Assembly (NCBI GenBank): GCA_024277275.1
Contig: JAJRVO010000134.1
Location: 1 to 33,904, forward strand
DNA length: 33,904 nt
DNA from: Chloroflexota bacterium
GTDB lineage: Bacteria > Chloroflexota > Anaerolineae > 4572-78 > J111
Direction of reading: 5' to 3'
Shown here in pieces: positions 18,800 through 26,068 of this stretch. Numbering within the stretch: the stretch's first letter is position 1; every line of letters begins with the position of its first letter. A program made the translations under genes and the position numbers. The notes below the pieces were generated by a model. That model saw only the letters and a program-made list of their open reading frames with translations. It searched no databases and was not told the origin of the DNA.

Positions 18800-19078
18800 T
18801 CATTCAGAGTCATATGAAGCGAGTGAATACGTGCGAGGCATGGTCATTACAAAAGAGCAGTTTTGAGGCCCCGGACAAGAGCCGCCGCAAGCGGTACTGT
18901 CGCTTGTATCACAGTTTAGCTCAGTTTCTAGTTCGCTGTCTTTTAGCCGGCCTTTGCGTACCCAAAACTGAATCATCCCCTCAAGCGCGCTCCGCTCAAT
19001 GCCCAACTTGCGAGCGAGGTTATTTAAATCAAGCGGTCCCTGGGCTTTCTCTATCTCCAACAAAATTTGCTGTAACAT
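18800..19078 (-). CDS. feoC: FeoC-like winged-helix regulator with C-terminal Cys cluster
   Basis: 92 aa, wHTH (LNNLARKLGIERSALEGMIQFWVRKGRL) then C-x7-C-x3-C-x5-C (CDTSDSTACGGSCPGPQNC); lies directly downstream of feoB. Confidence 0.82.
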   Translation of the reverse strand: MLQQILLEIEKAQGPLDLNNLARKLGIERSALEGMIQFWVRKGRLKDSELETELNCDTSDSTACGGSCPGPQNCSFVMTMPRTYSLASYDSE

Positions 19079-19093
19079 CTTTGTATCTCCGTC

Positions 19094-20827
19094 TTATCCC
19101 AAAGCCAGGAGCAAACCGCCCTGGAAAACAATAAAGGCCACTGCCCAGGCCACCGCAAACTGACCAAAAATACTGAACCACATCCACTTCACTCCCAGTT
19201 CCTGCCGCTCGGCGGCAATGGTGACCATACAAGGCGTGTAAAGAAGAACAAACACCATAAACGCCAATGCCGCCAGCGCCCCATGCCCGCCGCTGGTCGC
19301 CTCAAAATTAACCTGAATAGCCGCCATCAAATTGGTGGGGTCCGGTTCCCCTTCTCCCTCAAACAGGTTGATACCGATAATCAGCGGGACAGATTTAATG
19401 GTGTCTACCGTGGCCCGCACAAAGCCAACCCCAATTTCAACCACGTCCTCAAAGAAAGTGGTCGGCCTTGTTTCTACTTCAACATCTTGCACGTTATAAA
19501 CCAGGGCAGCGGTGCTAATTACCACCTCTTTAGCCACAAACCCGGTAATCAGAGCGCCGCTGTTTTCCCAATTTCCAAATCCCAGGGGAGCAAAAATGGG
19601 AGCTACCGCGCCCGAAACCATCCCGAAGGCGCTATCATCCACCTCCGTGTCGGCAAAAGCGCCGGCGCCGTTAGCCGGCGTAGCCATCAAAAACCAAACA
19701 ACAATGCTTGCCGCCAGGATAATTGTCCAGGCATTGCGGATAAATGTAGAGGTACGCTCCCACACGTAAAACCAAATGGTTTTAAGATGAGGCCAACGAT
19801 AGGGAGGCAACTCTATCAGAAACGGGGTTGTATCCCCTTCCTTAAAAAGCGTGCCTCTAAGGATAATGCCTAACCCAATAGCCGTAACAATGCCCAACAG
19901 ATAAAGACTAAACACAACCAGGCCCGTTTGCTGCGGAAAAAAGATGGCGGCAAACAAAACATAAACCGGCAGCCGCGCCCCGCAACTCATAAAGGGGACC
20001 AGCAGCCCGGTTAAAATGCGGTCTCTTTCATTTTCCAGGGTGCGGGTGGCATACAAGCCCGGCACAGAACACCCAAAACCCACCACCATCGGCAAAAAGC
20101 TTTTGCCGTGCAACCCCACCTTTTGCATCACGCGGTCCATTACAAAAGCGGCTCGCGCCATATAGCCGGAGTCTTCTAAAACAGCCAGGGCCAGATAAAG
20201 CGACATCAAGACCGGCACAAACACCATCACCCCGCCGACCCCGGCAATAATGCCATCGACAAACAAGCTCTCAATCCAGGTCCCTGTCAGGCTCAGCATC
20301 CCCAGCAATCCAACTGTCCAATGGGTAATTGGCCCGCCAATTACCGCGTCCACCCAATCCAGATAGGGCGTGGCAATATCGGTGGTTACTTTAAAAACAA
20401 TCCACATCAGGGTCAAAAAAATGGGGATGCCCAGCAGGCGGTGGGTGACAACTTTATCAATTTTATCAGATATGTTGACCGGCTGAACCGCCGGACGAGT
20501 AAGCACGTTACGTACCAGGCTATTGACAAAACTGTAGCGATAATCCGCCAAAATAATGTCTACGTCCTCGCCGTAACGTTCTTCAAGCCGGGTCAGGCTG
20601 CCCTCCAAAGCATCTATTACGCTTGCCCCGCCACTGACAGCTTTGACCTCTGCCAATAAAACTTCATCGTGTTCCAGTAATTGAATTGCCAGCCAGCGGG
20701 GACTGTAAATGGCAATCAACTCCGGCAACTGTTCAATAGCGACGCAAAGGCGCTCAATCTCCGTTTCAATTTCCCGGCTGTACTCCACGTAAATCGGATG
20801 GTTAAAGACAATACCGGCTGCCGTCAT
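19094..20827 (-). CDS. feoB: FeoB permease part (helical domain plus membrane core), separate ORF
   Basis: Gate motifs VGFGCSVPGLYATRTLENERDRILTGLLVPFMSCGARLPVYVLF and nucleoside-recognition-type TM domain. ATG at 20827 with GGAGG upstream. Confidence 0.9.
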   Translation of the reverse strand: MTAAGIVFNHPIYVEYSREIETEIERLCVAIEQLPELIAIYSPRWLAIQLLEHDEVLLAEVKAVSGGASVIDALEGSLTRLEERYGEDVDIILADYRYSFVNSLVRNVLTRPAVQPVNISDKIDKVVTHRLLGIPIFLTLMWIVFKVTTDIATPYLDWVDAVIGGPITHWTVGLLGMLSLTGTWIESLFVDGIIAGVGGVMVFVPVLMSLYLALAVLEDSGYMARAAFVMDRVMQKVGLHGKSFLPMVVGFGCSVPGLYATRTLENERDRILTGLLVPFMSCGARLPVYVLFAAIFFPQQTGLVVFSLYLLGIVTAIGLGIILRGTLFKEGDTTPFLIELPPYRWPHLKTIWFYVWERTSTFIRNAWTIILAASIVVWFLMATPANGAGAFADTEVDDSAFGMVSGAVAPIFAPLGFGNWENSGALITGFVAKEVVISTAALVYNVQDVEVETRPTTFFEDVVEIGVGFVRATVDTIKSVPLIIGINLFEGEGEPDPTNLMAAIQVNFEATSGGHGALAALAFMVFVLLYTPCMVTIAAERQELGVKWMWFSIFGQFAVAWAVAFIVFQGGLLLALG

Positions 20828-20828
20828 C

Positions 20829-21362
20829 TTACAATATCCCTCCGGCCGGTTGCGCCTCTTGCTTCGCCTGGACAAAGTCGGCAATAATCTGTCTTAATTC
20901 ATCAAGGCCCTGGTTGCGACTGGCAATAGCGGAAATAACCGGAATTCCGCCCAATCCTTCTGACATCTTTTGCGTGTCGATTTGAAAACCGCGATGACCG
21001 GCCATATCCATCATATTCAACACCACCACGGTCGGCGTTCCGGTTTCTAAAATCTGCATGGTCAGGTAAAGATTTCGCTCCAAATTTGCCGCGTCGGCCA
21101 CGTTTACCACCAGAGCCGGCTTTTCTTTTACAATAAAATCGCGGGCAATCTGCTCCTCTAACGAGTAAGCCGACAGGCTATAAGTTCCGGGCAAATCAAC
21201 CACCTTGATATTAAACCCGTTGTACTTAAAATTGCCTTCTTTTTTTTCAACGGTTTTACCCGGCCAGTTCCCCACATATTGACGAGAACCGGTCAACGCA
21301 TTAAAAACCGTACTTTTACCGGCATTAGGATTACCGGCCAGAGCAATAGTAAAATCAGTCAT
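20829..21362 (-). CDS. feoB: FeoB GTPase domain, separate ORF
   Basis: [19 protein letters not shown] (G1), [20 protein letters not shown] (G3), LNMMDMA (G4). Ends with TAA one nt before the permease ATG. Confidence 0.93.
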   Translation of the reverse strand: MTDFTIALAGNPNAGKSTVFNALTGSRQYVGNWPGKTVEKKEGNFKYNGFNIKVVDLPGTYSLSAYSLEEQIARDFIVKEKPALVVNVADAANLERNLYLTMQILETGTPTVVVLNMMDMAGHRGFQIDTQKMSEGLGGIPVISAIASRNQGLDELRQIIADFVQAKQEAQPAGGIL

Positions 21363-21379
21363 TCAGCGCTCTCTTATAC

Positions 21380-21490
21380 AGGGTGCGTCCCAGATTTTAG
21401 AAAATCTGGACAAAGACGCTTCGCTTATAGGGGATTCGGGGGGATTCCCCCGCACCCCCCTGTCTTCTCCCAAAATTTGGGACAGACCCT
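21380..21490. mobile_element. MITE-like element between feoA and feoB
   Basis: Terminal inverted repeats AGGGTGCGTCCCAGATTTT and (reverse complement) AGGGTCTGTCCCAAATTTT; flanked by CTTATAC (21373-21379) and CTTATGC (21491-21497). Confidence 0.65.
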
Positions 21491-21491
21491 C

Positions 21492-21728
21492 TTATGCCGG
21501 TGAAACCATAATTTTGTGGGCCATACTACGCCCCAACGCCAACCGCGAGTTGTACACAGAGAGCAACATCGGCCCGCCCTGGTCTTGCATAACTCGTAAC
21601 TCCACGCCGGGAGTCAAGCCCAGTTCCGTCAAGCGGCGGCGCAGTTTGCGCCCGGTAGTAATTGCGACAAGTTTCACCGTTTGACCCGGTGTAATCATTG
21701 ATAGTGGTAGTGTGCTGTTTGTAGTCAT
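21492..21728 (-). CDS. feoA: FeoA-family SH3-like protein
   Basis: LSMITPGQTVKLVAITTGRKLRRRLTELGLTPGVELRVMQDQGGPMLLSVYNSRLALGRSMAHKIMV. Confidence 0.92.
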   Translation of the reverse strand: MTTNSTLPLSMITPGQTVKLVAITTGRKLRRRLTELGLTPGVELRVMQDQGGPMLLSVYNSRLALGRSMAHKIMVSPA

Positions 21729-21754
21729 TCCTGTTTGTAGCCTCCGTACAAAAT

Positions 21755-21873
21755 AGCTCGTAGCTTATAGCTTATAGCTCGTAGCTCGTAGCTCATTGCT
21801 AATTGTTCATTGCTCATTGTTCATTGCTCATTGCTAATTGTTCATTGCTCATTGCTCATTGCTCATTGTTCAT
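21755..21873. repeat. Phased degenerate heptamer tract, 17 consecutive units
   Basis: 6 units AGCTCGT/AGCTTAT/AGCTCAT followed without phase change by 11 units TGCTAAT/TGTTCAT/TGCTCAT. Confidence 0.95.
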
Positions 21874-21889
21874 TTGCGGCTTGGCCGCG

Positions 21890-22570
21890 CTATGTGACAG
21901 GTATAGGTAAATCTTCCGGTTCAATAACCGGGGTAAAATAAACGCTTTCAGCAATTTCGCCTGACAACGACAGGTGTTGGCCGCCTATCTGTAAAAACAG
22001 CGAGCCATTGTCGGCAACGGCCAACATTTTTACCATAACGCCCGGCAACACGCCCTGATGATGCAGAAACTCCTGGGTAGTTTTATCAGCGTCAATATTG
22101 ACAATTTGCCCCTGCGCCCCGGCGGCCAGCGCGGTTAACCGCTCCACCGGACGCGCGTCGTGAGCGTCATCATCGCCGGCAGGAATCGGCTTATTTTGAG
22201 GACTGAGGGTTGGATACTCCAAAAACTCGGCTAACCGTTCCGCCAGTTCATCGGGCGTAACATGCTCAAAGCGACAAGCCACCTCTTCGGCCTCGCGCGG
22301 CTCGATGCCCAACTTCTCCACAAAAAAAACTTCCCACAAACGCCGGTGCCGCAACACGCGCTGCGCCAGAACTTCTCCCTGAGAGGTAAGCGTTACCCCT
22401 TTATAAGGCTCATAGGCAACAAGGTCCTTATCAGTCAATTTTCGACACATCTCATTAGCCGAAACCGGCGAAACCGAAAGCTCTTGCGCCAGCAGAGGAA
22501 CAGGAACCGGCTGCGTCCTTTGTTGTAACAGAGCTATTCTGAGCAGGTACATTTCAATACTTTCACTCAT
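21890..22570 (-). CDS. DtxR/MntR-family metal-dependent regulator with C-terminal FeoA-like domain
   Basis: SESIEMYLLRIALLQQRTQPVPVPLLAQELSVSPVSANEMCRKLTDKDLVAYEPYKGVTLTSQGEVLAQRVLRHRRLWEVFF. Start assigned at MSES; upstream ORF extension lies in the regulatory module. Confidence 0.92.
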   Translation of the reverse strand: MSESIEMYLLRIALLQQRTQPVPVPLLAQELSVSPVSANEMCRKLTDKDLVAYEPYKGVTLTSQGEVLAQRVLRHRRLWEVFFVEKLGIEPREAEEVACRFEHVTPDELAERLAEFLEYPTLSPQNKPIPAGDDDAHDARPVERLTALAAGAQGQIVNIDADKTTQEFLHHQGVLPGVMVKMLAVADNGSLFLQIGGQHLSLSGEIAESVYFTPVIEPEDLPIPVT

Positions 22571-22583
22571 TGTGTCCTCGGCC

Positions 22584-22730
22584 AAGTTATGGTACGCCAT
22601 AACAAAAACTTGCTTAATGATAAGGCAAGCCTTACACTGCGAATATGCCACACAAATACAATTAAAGCAAGTGACAAATGTCATACCGAAACCAGACAAA
22701 TATCACTTTGAGTTTTAACCCCGGTTAAAA
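22584..22730 (-). promoter_or_regulatory. Copy A of a 147-bp multi-dyad regulatory module (reads toward dtxR-feo)
   Basis: Inverted copy of 24242-24388, ungapped, about 26 mismatches by hand. Dyads: GTTATGG-TACG-CCATAAC (22586-22603), TAAGGC-AA-GCCTTA (22621-22634), TGACA-AA-TGTCA (22672-22683), TTTGAGTTTTAACC-CC-GGTTAAAACTCAAA (22707-22736). Confidence 0.85.
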
Positions 22731-22855
22731 CTCAAATTACCCGATGAGATAATATCACTTAACGCCGGGCTATTGATAATCTACTAGAACTGAGGTATTT
22801 TGAAACTCAATTTTAGACAAACTTTCAACCACTATATAATCAGGAGGATTACAAA

Positions 22856-24112
22856 ATGATTAATCAAAAAACTTTTCTAACCTTACTTGTACTAGCTTTA
22901 GTAATGACCTTGCTGCCTGCGGTGGCTATAGCCGCGCCGCCCTTGCAAGAAGAAGGCGTTGAATACATAGTCCAGGCAGATGACTGGTTAAGTAAACTGT
23001 CAGATAAATTCTATGGCGACCCGCTGGCCTTTCCGGCCATTGTTGAGACAACCAACGCCAAAGCCGCTGCGGATGATAGCTACGCCTTAATTGACAACCC
23101 GGATGTCATCGAAATTGGTCAAAAACTGTTTATCCCCACCGCCCAGGAAGCCTCGGCAATTTTGGGCGATCAAGTCCCCTACCTCAGCGGCGATTTGACC
23201 ATTTACTCCGGTCGCAATGAAAGCCTGGTGGGGCCGCTAATTGAACAGTTTGAACAAGAGACAGGCTTAAACGTGGAGGTACGCTACGGCTCTACCACCG
23301 AGATGGCCGCCACCATTCTGGAAGAGGGCGCTAACAGCCCCGCCGATATCTACTACGGTCAAGATGCCGGCGCTCTGGGCGCTCTGGCCAAAGCCGGTCG
23401 CCTCTCGTCAATCCCTCAAGATTTGCTCAACCAGGTAGAGGCCCGCTTCCGTTCCCCGGAAGGACTTTGGGTGGGCACATCTGGCCGGGCGCGGACGGTA
23501 GTTTACAACACCAACAGCTTAACCGAAGCCGACCTGCCCGACGACATCTTTGGCTTTTGCGCCCCCGAATGGAAGGGGCGACTGGGCTGGGCGCCCACCA
23601 ACGGCTCATTTCAGGCATTTGTGACCGCCCTGCGCGTGGCAGAGGGCGAAGACCGGGCGCGAGAGTGGTTGTCTTGCATTCAAGCCAATGAGCCGGGCGT
23701 CTACCCCAAAAACACGCCCATTGTAGAAGCTGCGGGCAAGGGCGAGATTGACGCCGGGTTTGTCAATCACTACTACCTCTTCCGCTTTCTTGCAGAAGAC
23801 CCCGACTTTCCGGCTCGCAATTACCACCCCCGCACCGGCGACGTTGGCGGAATGATTAACGTGTCCGGCGTGGGCATTGTCAACACCACAGACAACCGCG
23901 AAGCCGCCGAAGCCTTTATTCGCTTCCTGCTACGCCAAAGCTCGCAGCAGTACTTTAACACAGAAACAAACGAGTACCCACTCTCCGCCGATATCCCGTT
24001 AAATCCGTTACTAACGCCGCTCAGCACAATCAGTACGCCGGATATTGATTTGAGTAATCTGGATGATTTGGATGGCACATTGCAACTGCTGCAAGAGTTG
24101 GGGATTTTGTAA
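22856..24112 (+). CDS. Fe3+-type ABC transporter substrate-binding protein with N-terminal LysM-like domain
   Basis: Signal peptide, then VEYIVQADDWLSKLSDKFYGDPLAFPAIVETTN...VIEIGQKLFIP (LysM-like), then FbpA/FutA-like fold LTIYSGRNESLVGPLIEQFEQETGLNVEVRYGSTTEMAATILEEG... Confidence 0.9.
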   Translation: MINQKTFLTLLVLALVMTLLPAVAIAAPPLQEEGVEYIVQADDWLSKLSDKFYGDPLAFPAIVETTNAKAAADDSYALIDNPDVIEIGQKLFIPTAQEASAILGDQVPYLSGDLTIYSGRNESLVGPLIEQFEQETGLNVEVRYGSTTEMAATILEEGANSPADIYYGQDAGALGALAKAGRLSSIPQDLLNQVEARFRSPEGLWVGTSGRARTVVYNTNSLTEADLPDDIFGFCAPEWKGRLGWAPTNGSFQAFVTALRVAEGEDRAREWLSCIQANEPGVYPKNTPIVEAAGKGEIDAGFVNHYYLFRFLAEDPDFPARNYHPRTGDVGGMINVSGVGIVNTTDNREAAEAFIRFLLRQSSQQYFNTETNEYPLSADIPLNPLLTPLSTISTPDIDLSNLDDLDGTLQLLQELGIL

Positions 24113-24126
24113 GCAGTTGTTCCCGA

Positions 24127-24181
24127 GGAGTGCGGAATGAATTCCGCTTTGAGTTACCTGGCAGAATAAATTCTGCACTCC
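24127..24181. repeat. REP/BIME-like double-hairpin element
   Basis: Outer GGAGTGC/GCACTCC enclosing GCGGAAT-GA-ATTCCGC (24132-24147) and GCAGAAT-AA-ATTCTGC (24161-24176), both perfect. Confidence 0.8.
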
Positions 24182-24241
24182 AACAGCCTTACCCGCGTTA
24201 AGCAGGATAAAGGAGTCACAAAGCTTGCTTTGTAGAATAAA

Positions 24242-24388
24242 TTTTAACCCTGGTTAAAACTCTATGTGATATTTGGCTGGATTTGTGATGACATTTGTCA
24301 CTTACTTAAATTTCATTTCTGTGGCATAGTCACAACATAAGGTTTGCCTTATCATTATAGCAGGTATTGTTATGGCGTACCATAACTT
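24242..24388 (+). promoter_or_regulatory. Copy B of the 147-bp multi-dyad regulatory module (reads toward the Fe3+ permease)
   Basis: Dyads: TTTTAACC-CT-GGTTAAAA (24242-24259), TGACA-TT-TGTCA (24289-24300), ATAAGG-TTTG-CCTTAT (24337-24352), GTTATGG-CGTA-CCATAAC (24369-24386). Confidence 0.85.
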
Positions 24389-24421
24389 AAACAAAATCAA
24401 AACCAAAAGGAAATTCACTGT

Positions 24422-26068
24422 ATGACCGTAACCAACCCCAAATTATCTAACACTACCTTTGGCGTTCAATCAATTTGGACACGCAACCGCCCTATCTACC
24501 GCCCGCCTCTCTTTTTGTGGCTGGCCGCCCTTACCGTGGCCGTGCTGGCTATACTGCCTCTGGGATACCTGATTATTCGGGCAGCCGGCGCCGGTTACGA
24601 AAAAGTATGGAACATTCTGCTTAGACCCCGCACGCACGAGATTTTATTTGGCAGCGCGGGTTTGGCTTTATCCGTTACCTTACTCTCCATTGTCATCGGC
24701 GTAACGTTGGCCTGGCTGACGGTGCGCACCGATTTACCGGGCCGTAAATTTTGGGCCGTGGCTACTATATTACCCCTGGTCATTCCCTCTTACGTGGGCG
24801 CGTTTACCCTCATTTCTGCATTTGGCCCGCGCGGGCTTGTTCAGGGTTGGTTAGAGCCATTCGGCGTCGAGCGGCTGCCCTCGATTTACGGTTTCCCCGG
24901 CGCGCTGCTGGCCCTGACCCTGTTTACCTACCCTTACATCCTGCTTAGCGTTAGAGCCGCCCTGCACGGCCTGGACCCCAGTTTGGAAGAAGCGGCCCGT
25001 AGTTTGGGACGCAGTCCGTTTCAGGTTTTCCGAGAAATCACCTTGCCCCACTTACGGCCCTCTATTCTGGCCGGGGCGTTGTTGGTGGCCCTTTACACCC
25101 TCAGTGATTTTGGCGCGGTTTCAATGTTGCGTTTCGACTCCTTTACCCGGGCCATTTACATGCAGTACAGCGCCTCTTTTGACCGAAGCGTGGCCGCCGT
25201 GCTGGCTTTGTTACTGGTGGGATTAACGCTGGTTATCCTGATTTTTGAACACCGGATGCGCAGCAAAGCGCGTTACTATCGCAGCAGTTCCGGCACAGTT
25301 AGACCCGCAACCCCGGTTAAACTGGGCAAGTGGCGCTGGCCCGCTCTGGCTTTTTGTAGCTTCATCGCCCTATTGGGGCTGGTTACTCCCCTACTGGTCA
25401 TTGGTTACTGGCTGGCACGAGGCATAAGCGCCGGGGAGCCGCTTAATCTGCAACCGGCCATTGTCTTTAACTCGGTGGTTGCCTCCGGGGCAGCCGGAGT
25501 AGTGGCAATTTTTGCGGCCATCCCGGTAACGGTGCTGGCTATCCGTTTTCCGGGCTTAGTCAGTCGCGGTCTGGAAAAATGCGTCTACATTGGCTACGCC
25601 TTACCCGGTATTGTGATTGCCCTCTCGCTGGTCTTTTTTGGGGCCAATTATGCCCTCTTCCTTTATCAAACCATTTTTCTGTTGATTTTTGCCTACGTGG
25701 TTCGCTTTTTACCCCAGGCTATAGGCAGCGCCCGCGCCTCTTTACTGCAAGTCAGCCCTCGGCTGGAAGAAGCATCCCGTAATCTGGGTCGAACGCCTAT
25801 CCAAACCCTCTCTTCCATCACTGTGCCGCTGATTAGACCGGGCCTGGTGACGGGGTTGGCCCTGGTCTTTTTAACGGCGATGAAAGAGTTGCCGGCCACC
25901 CTCCTGCTGGGGCCAACCGGCTTTAGCACTATGGCCACCCGCATCTGGGACACCACCGAAGAAGCCTTTTTTGCCCAAGCTTCTGTTCCGGCCTTGCTGC
26001 TGGTGATGGTCTCGGCGGTGGCAGTCTGGTTAATCCTCTCGCAAGAAGAGAAGAGAGCGCGCCAGTGA
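24422..26068 (+). CDS. Fe3+-type ABC transporter permease (fused two-unit FbpB-like)
   Basis: Two EAA-like loops (LEEAARSLGRSPFQVFREITLPHLRPSI; LEEASRNLGRTPIQTLSSITVPLIRPGL) and about 12 TM helices. Confidence 0.93.
   Translation: MTVTNPKLSNTTFGVQSIWTRNRPIYRPPLFLWLAALTVAVLAILPLGYLIIRAAGAGYEKVWNILLRPRTHEILFGSAGLALSVTLLSIVIGVTLAWLTVRTDLPGRKFWAVATILPLVIPSYVGAFTLISAFGPRGLVQGWLEPFGVERLPSIYGFPGALLALTLFTYPYILLSVRAALHGLDPSLEEAARSLGRSPFQVFREITLPHLRPSILAGALLVALYTLSDFGAVSMLRFDSFTRAIYMQYSASFDRSVAAVLALLLVGLTLVILIFEHRMRSKARYYRSSSGTVRPATPVKLGKWRWPALAFCSFIALLGLVTPLLVIGYWLARGISAGEPLNLQPAIVFNSVVASGAAGVVAIFAAIPVTVLAIRFPGLVSRGLEKCVYIGYALPGIVIALSLVFFGANYALFLYQTIFLLIFAYVVRFLPQAIGSARASLLQVSPRLEEASRNLGRTPIQTLSSITVPLIRPGLVTGLALVFLTAMKELPATLLLGPTGFSTMATRIWDTTEEAFFAQASVPALLLVMVSAVAVWLILSQEEKRARQ

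Noticed and set aside
21755-21873. CRISPR array
   Set aside because: No spacers; units are contiguous heptamers and there are no cas genes.
22571-22699. N-terminal extension of the DtxR-like protein (MSGFGMTFVTCFNCICVAYSQCKACLIIKQVF)
   Set aside because: It lies in the duplicated regulatory module and does not resemble DtxR-family N-termini.
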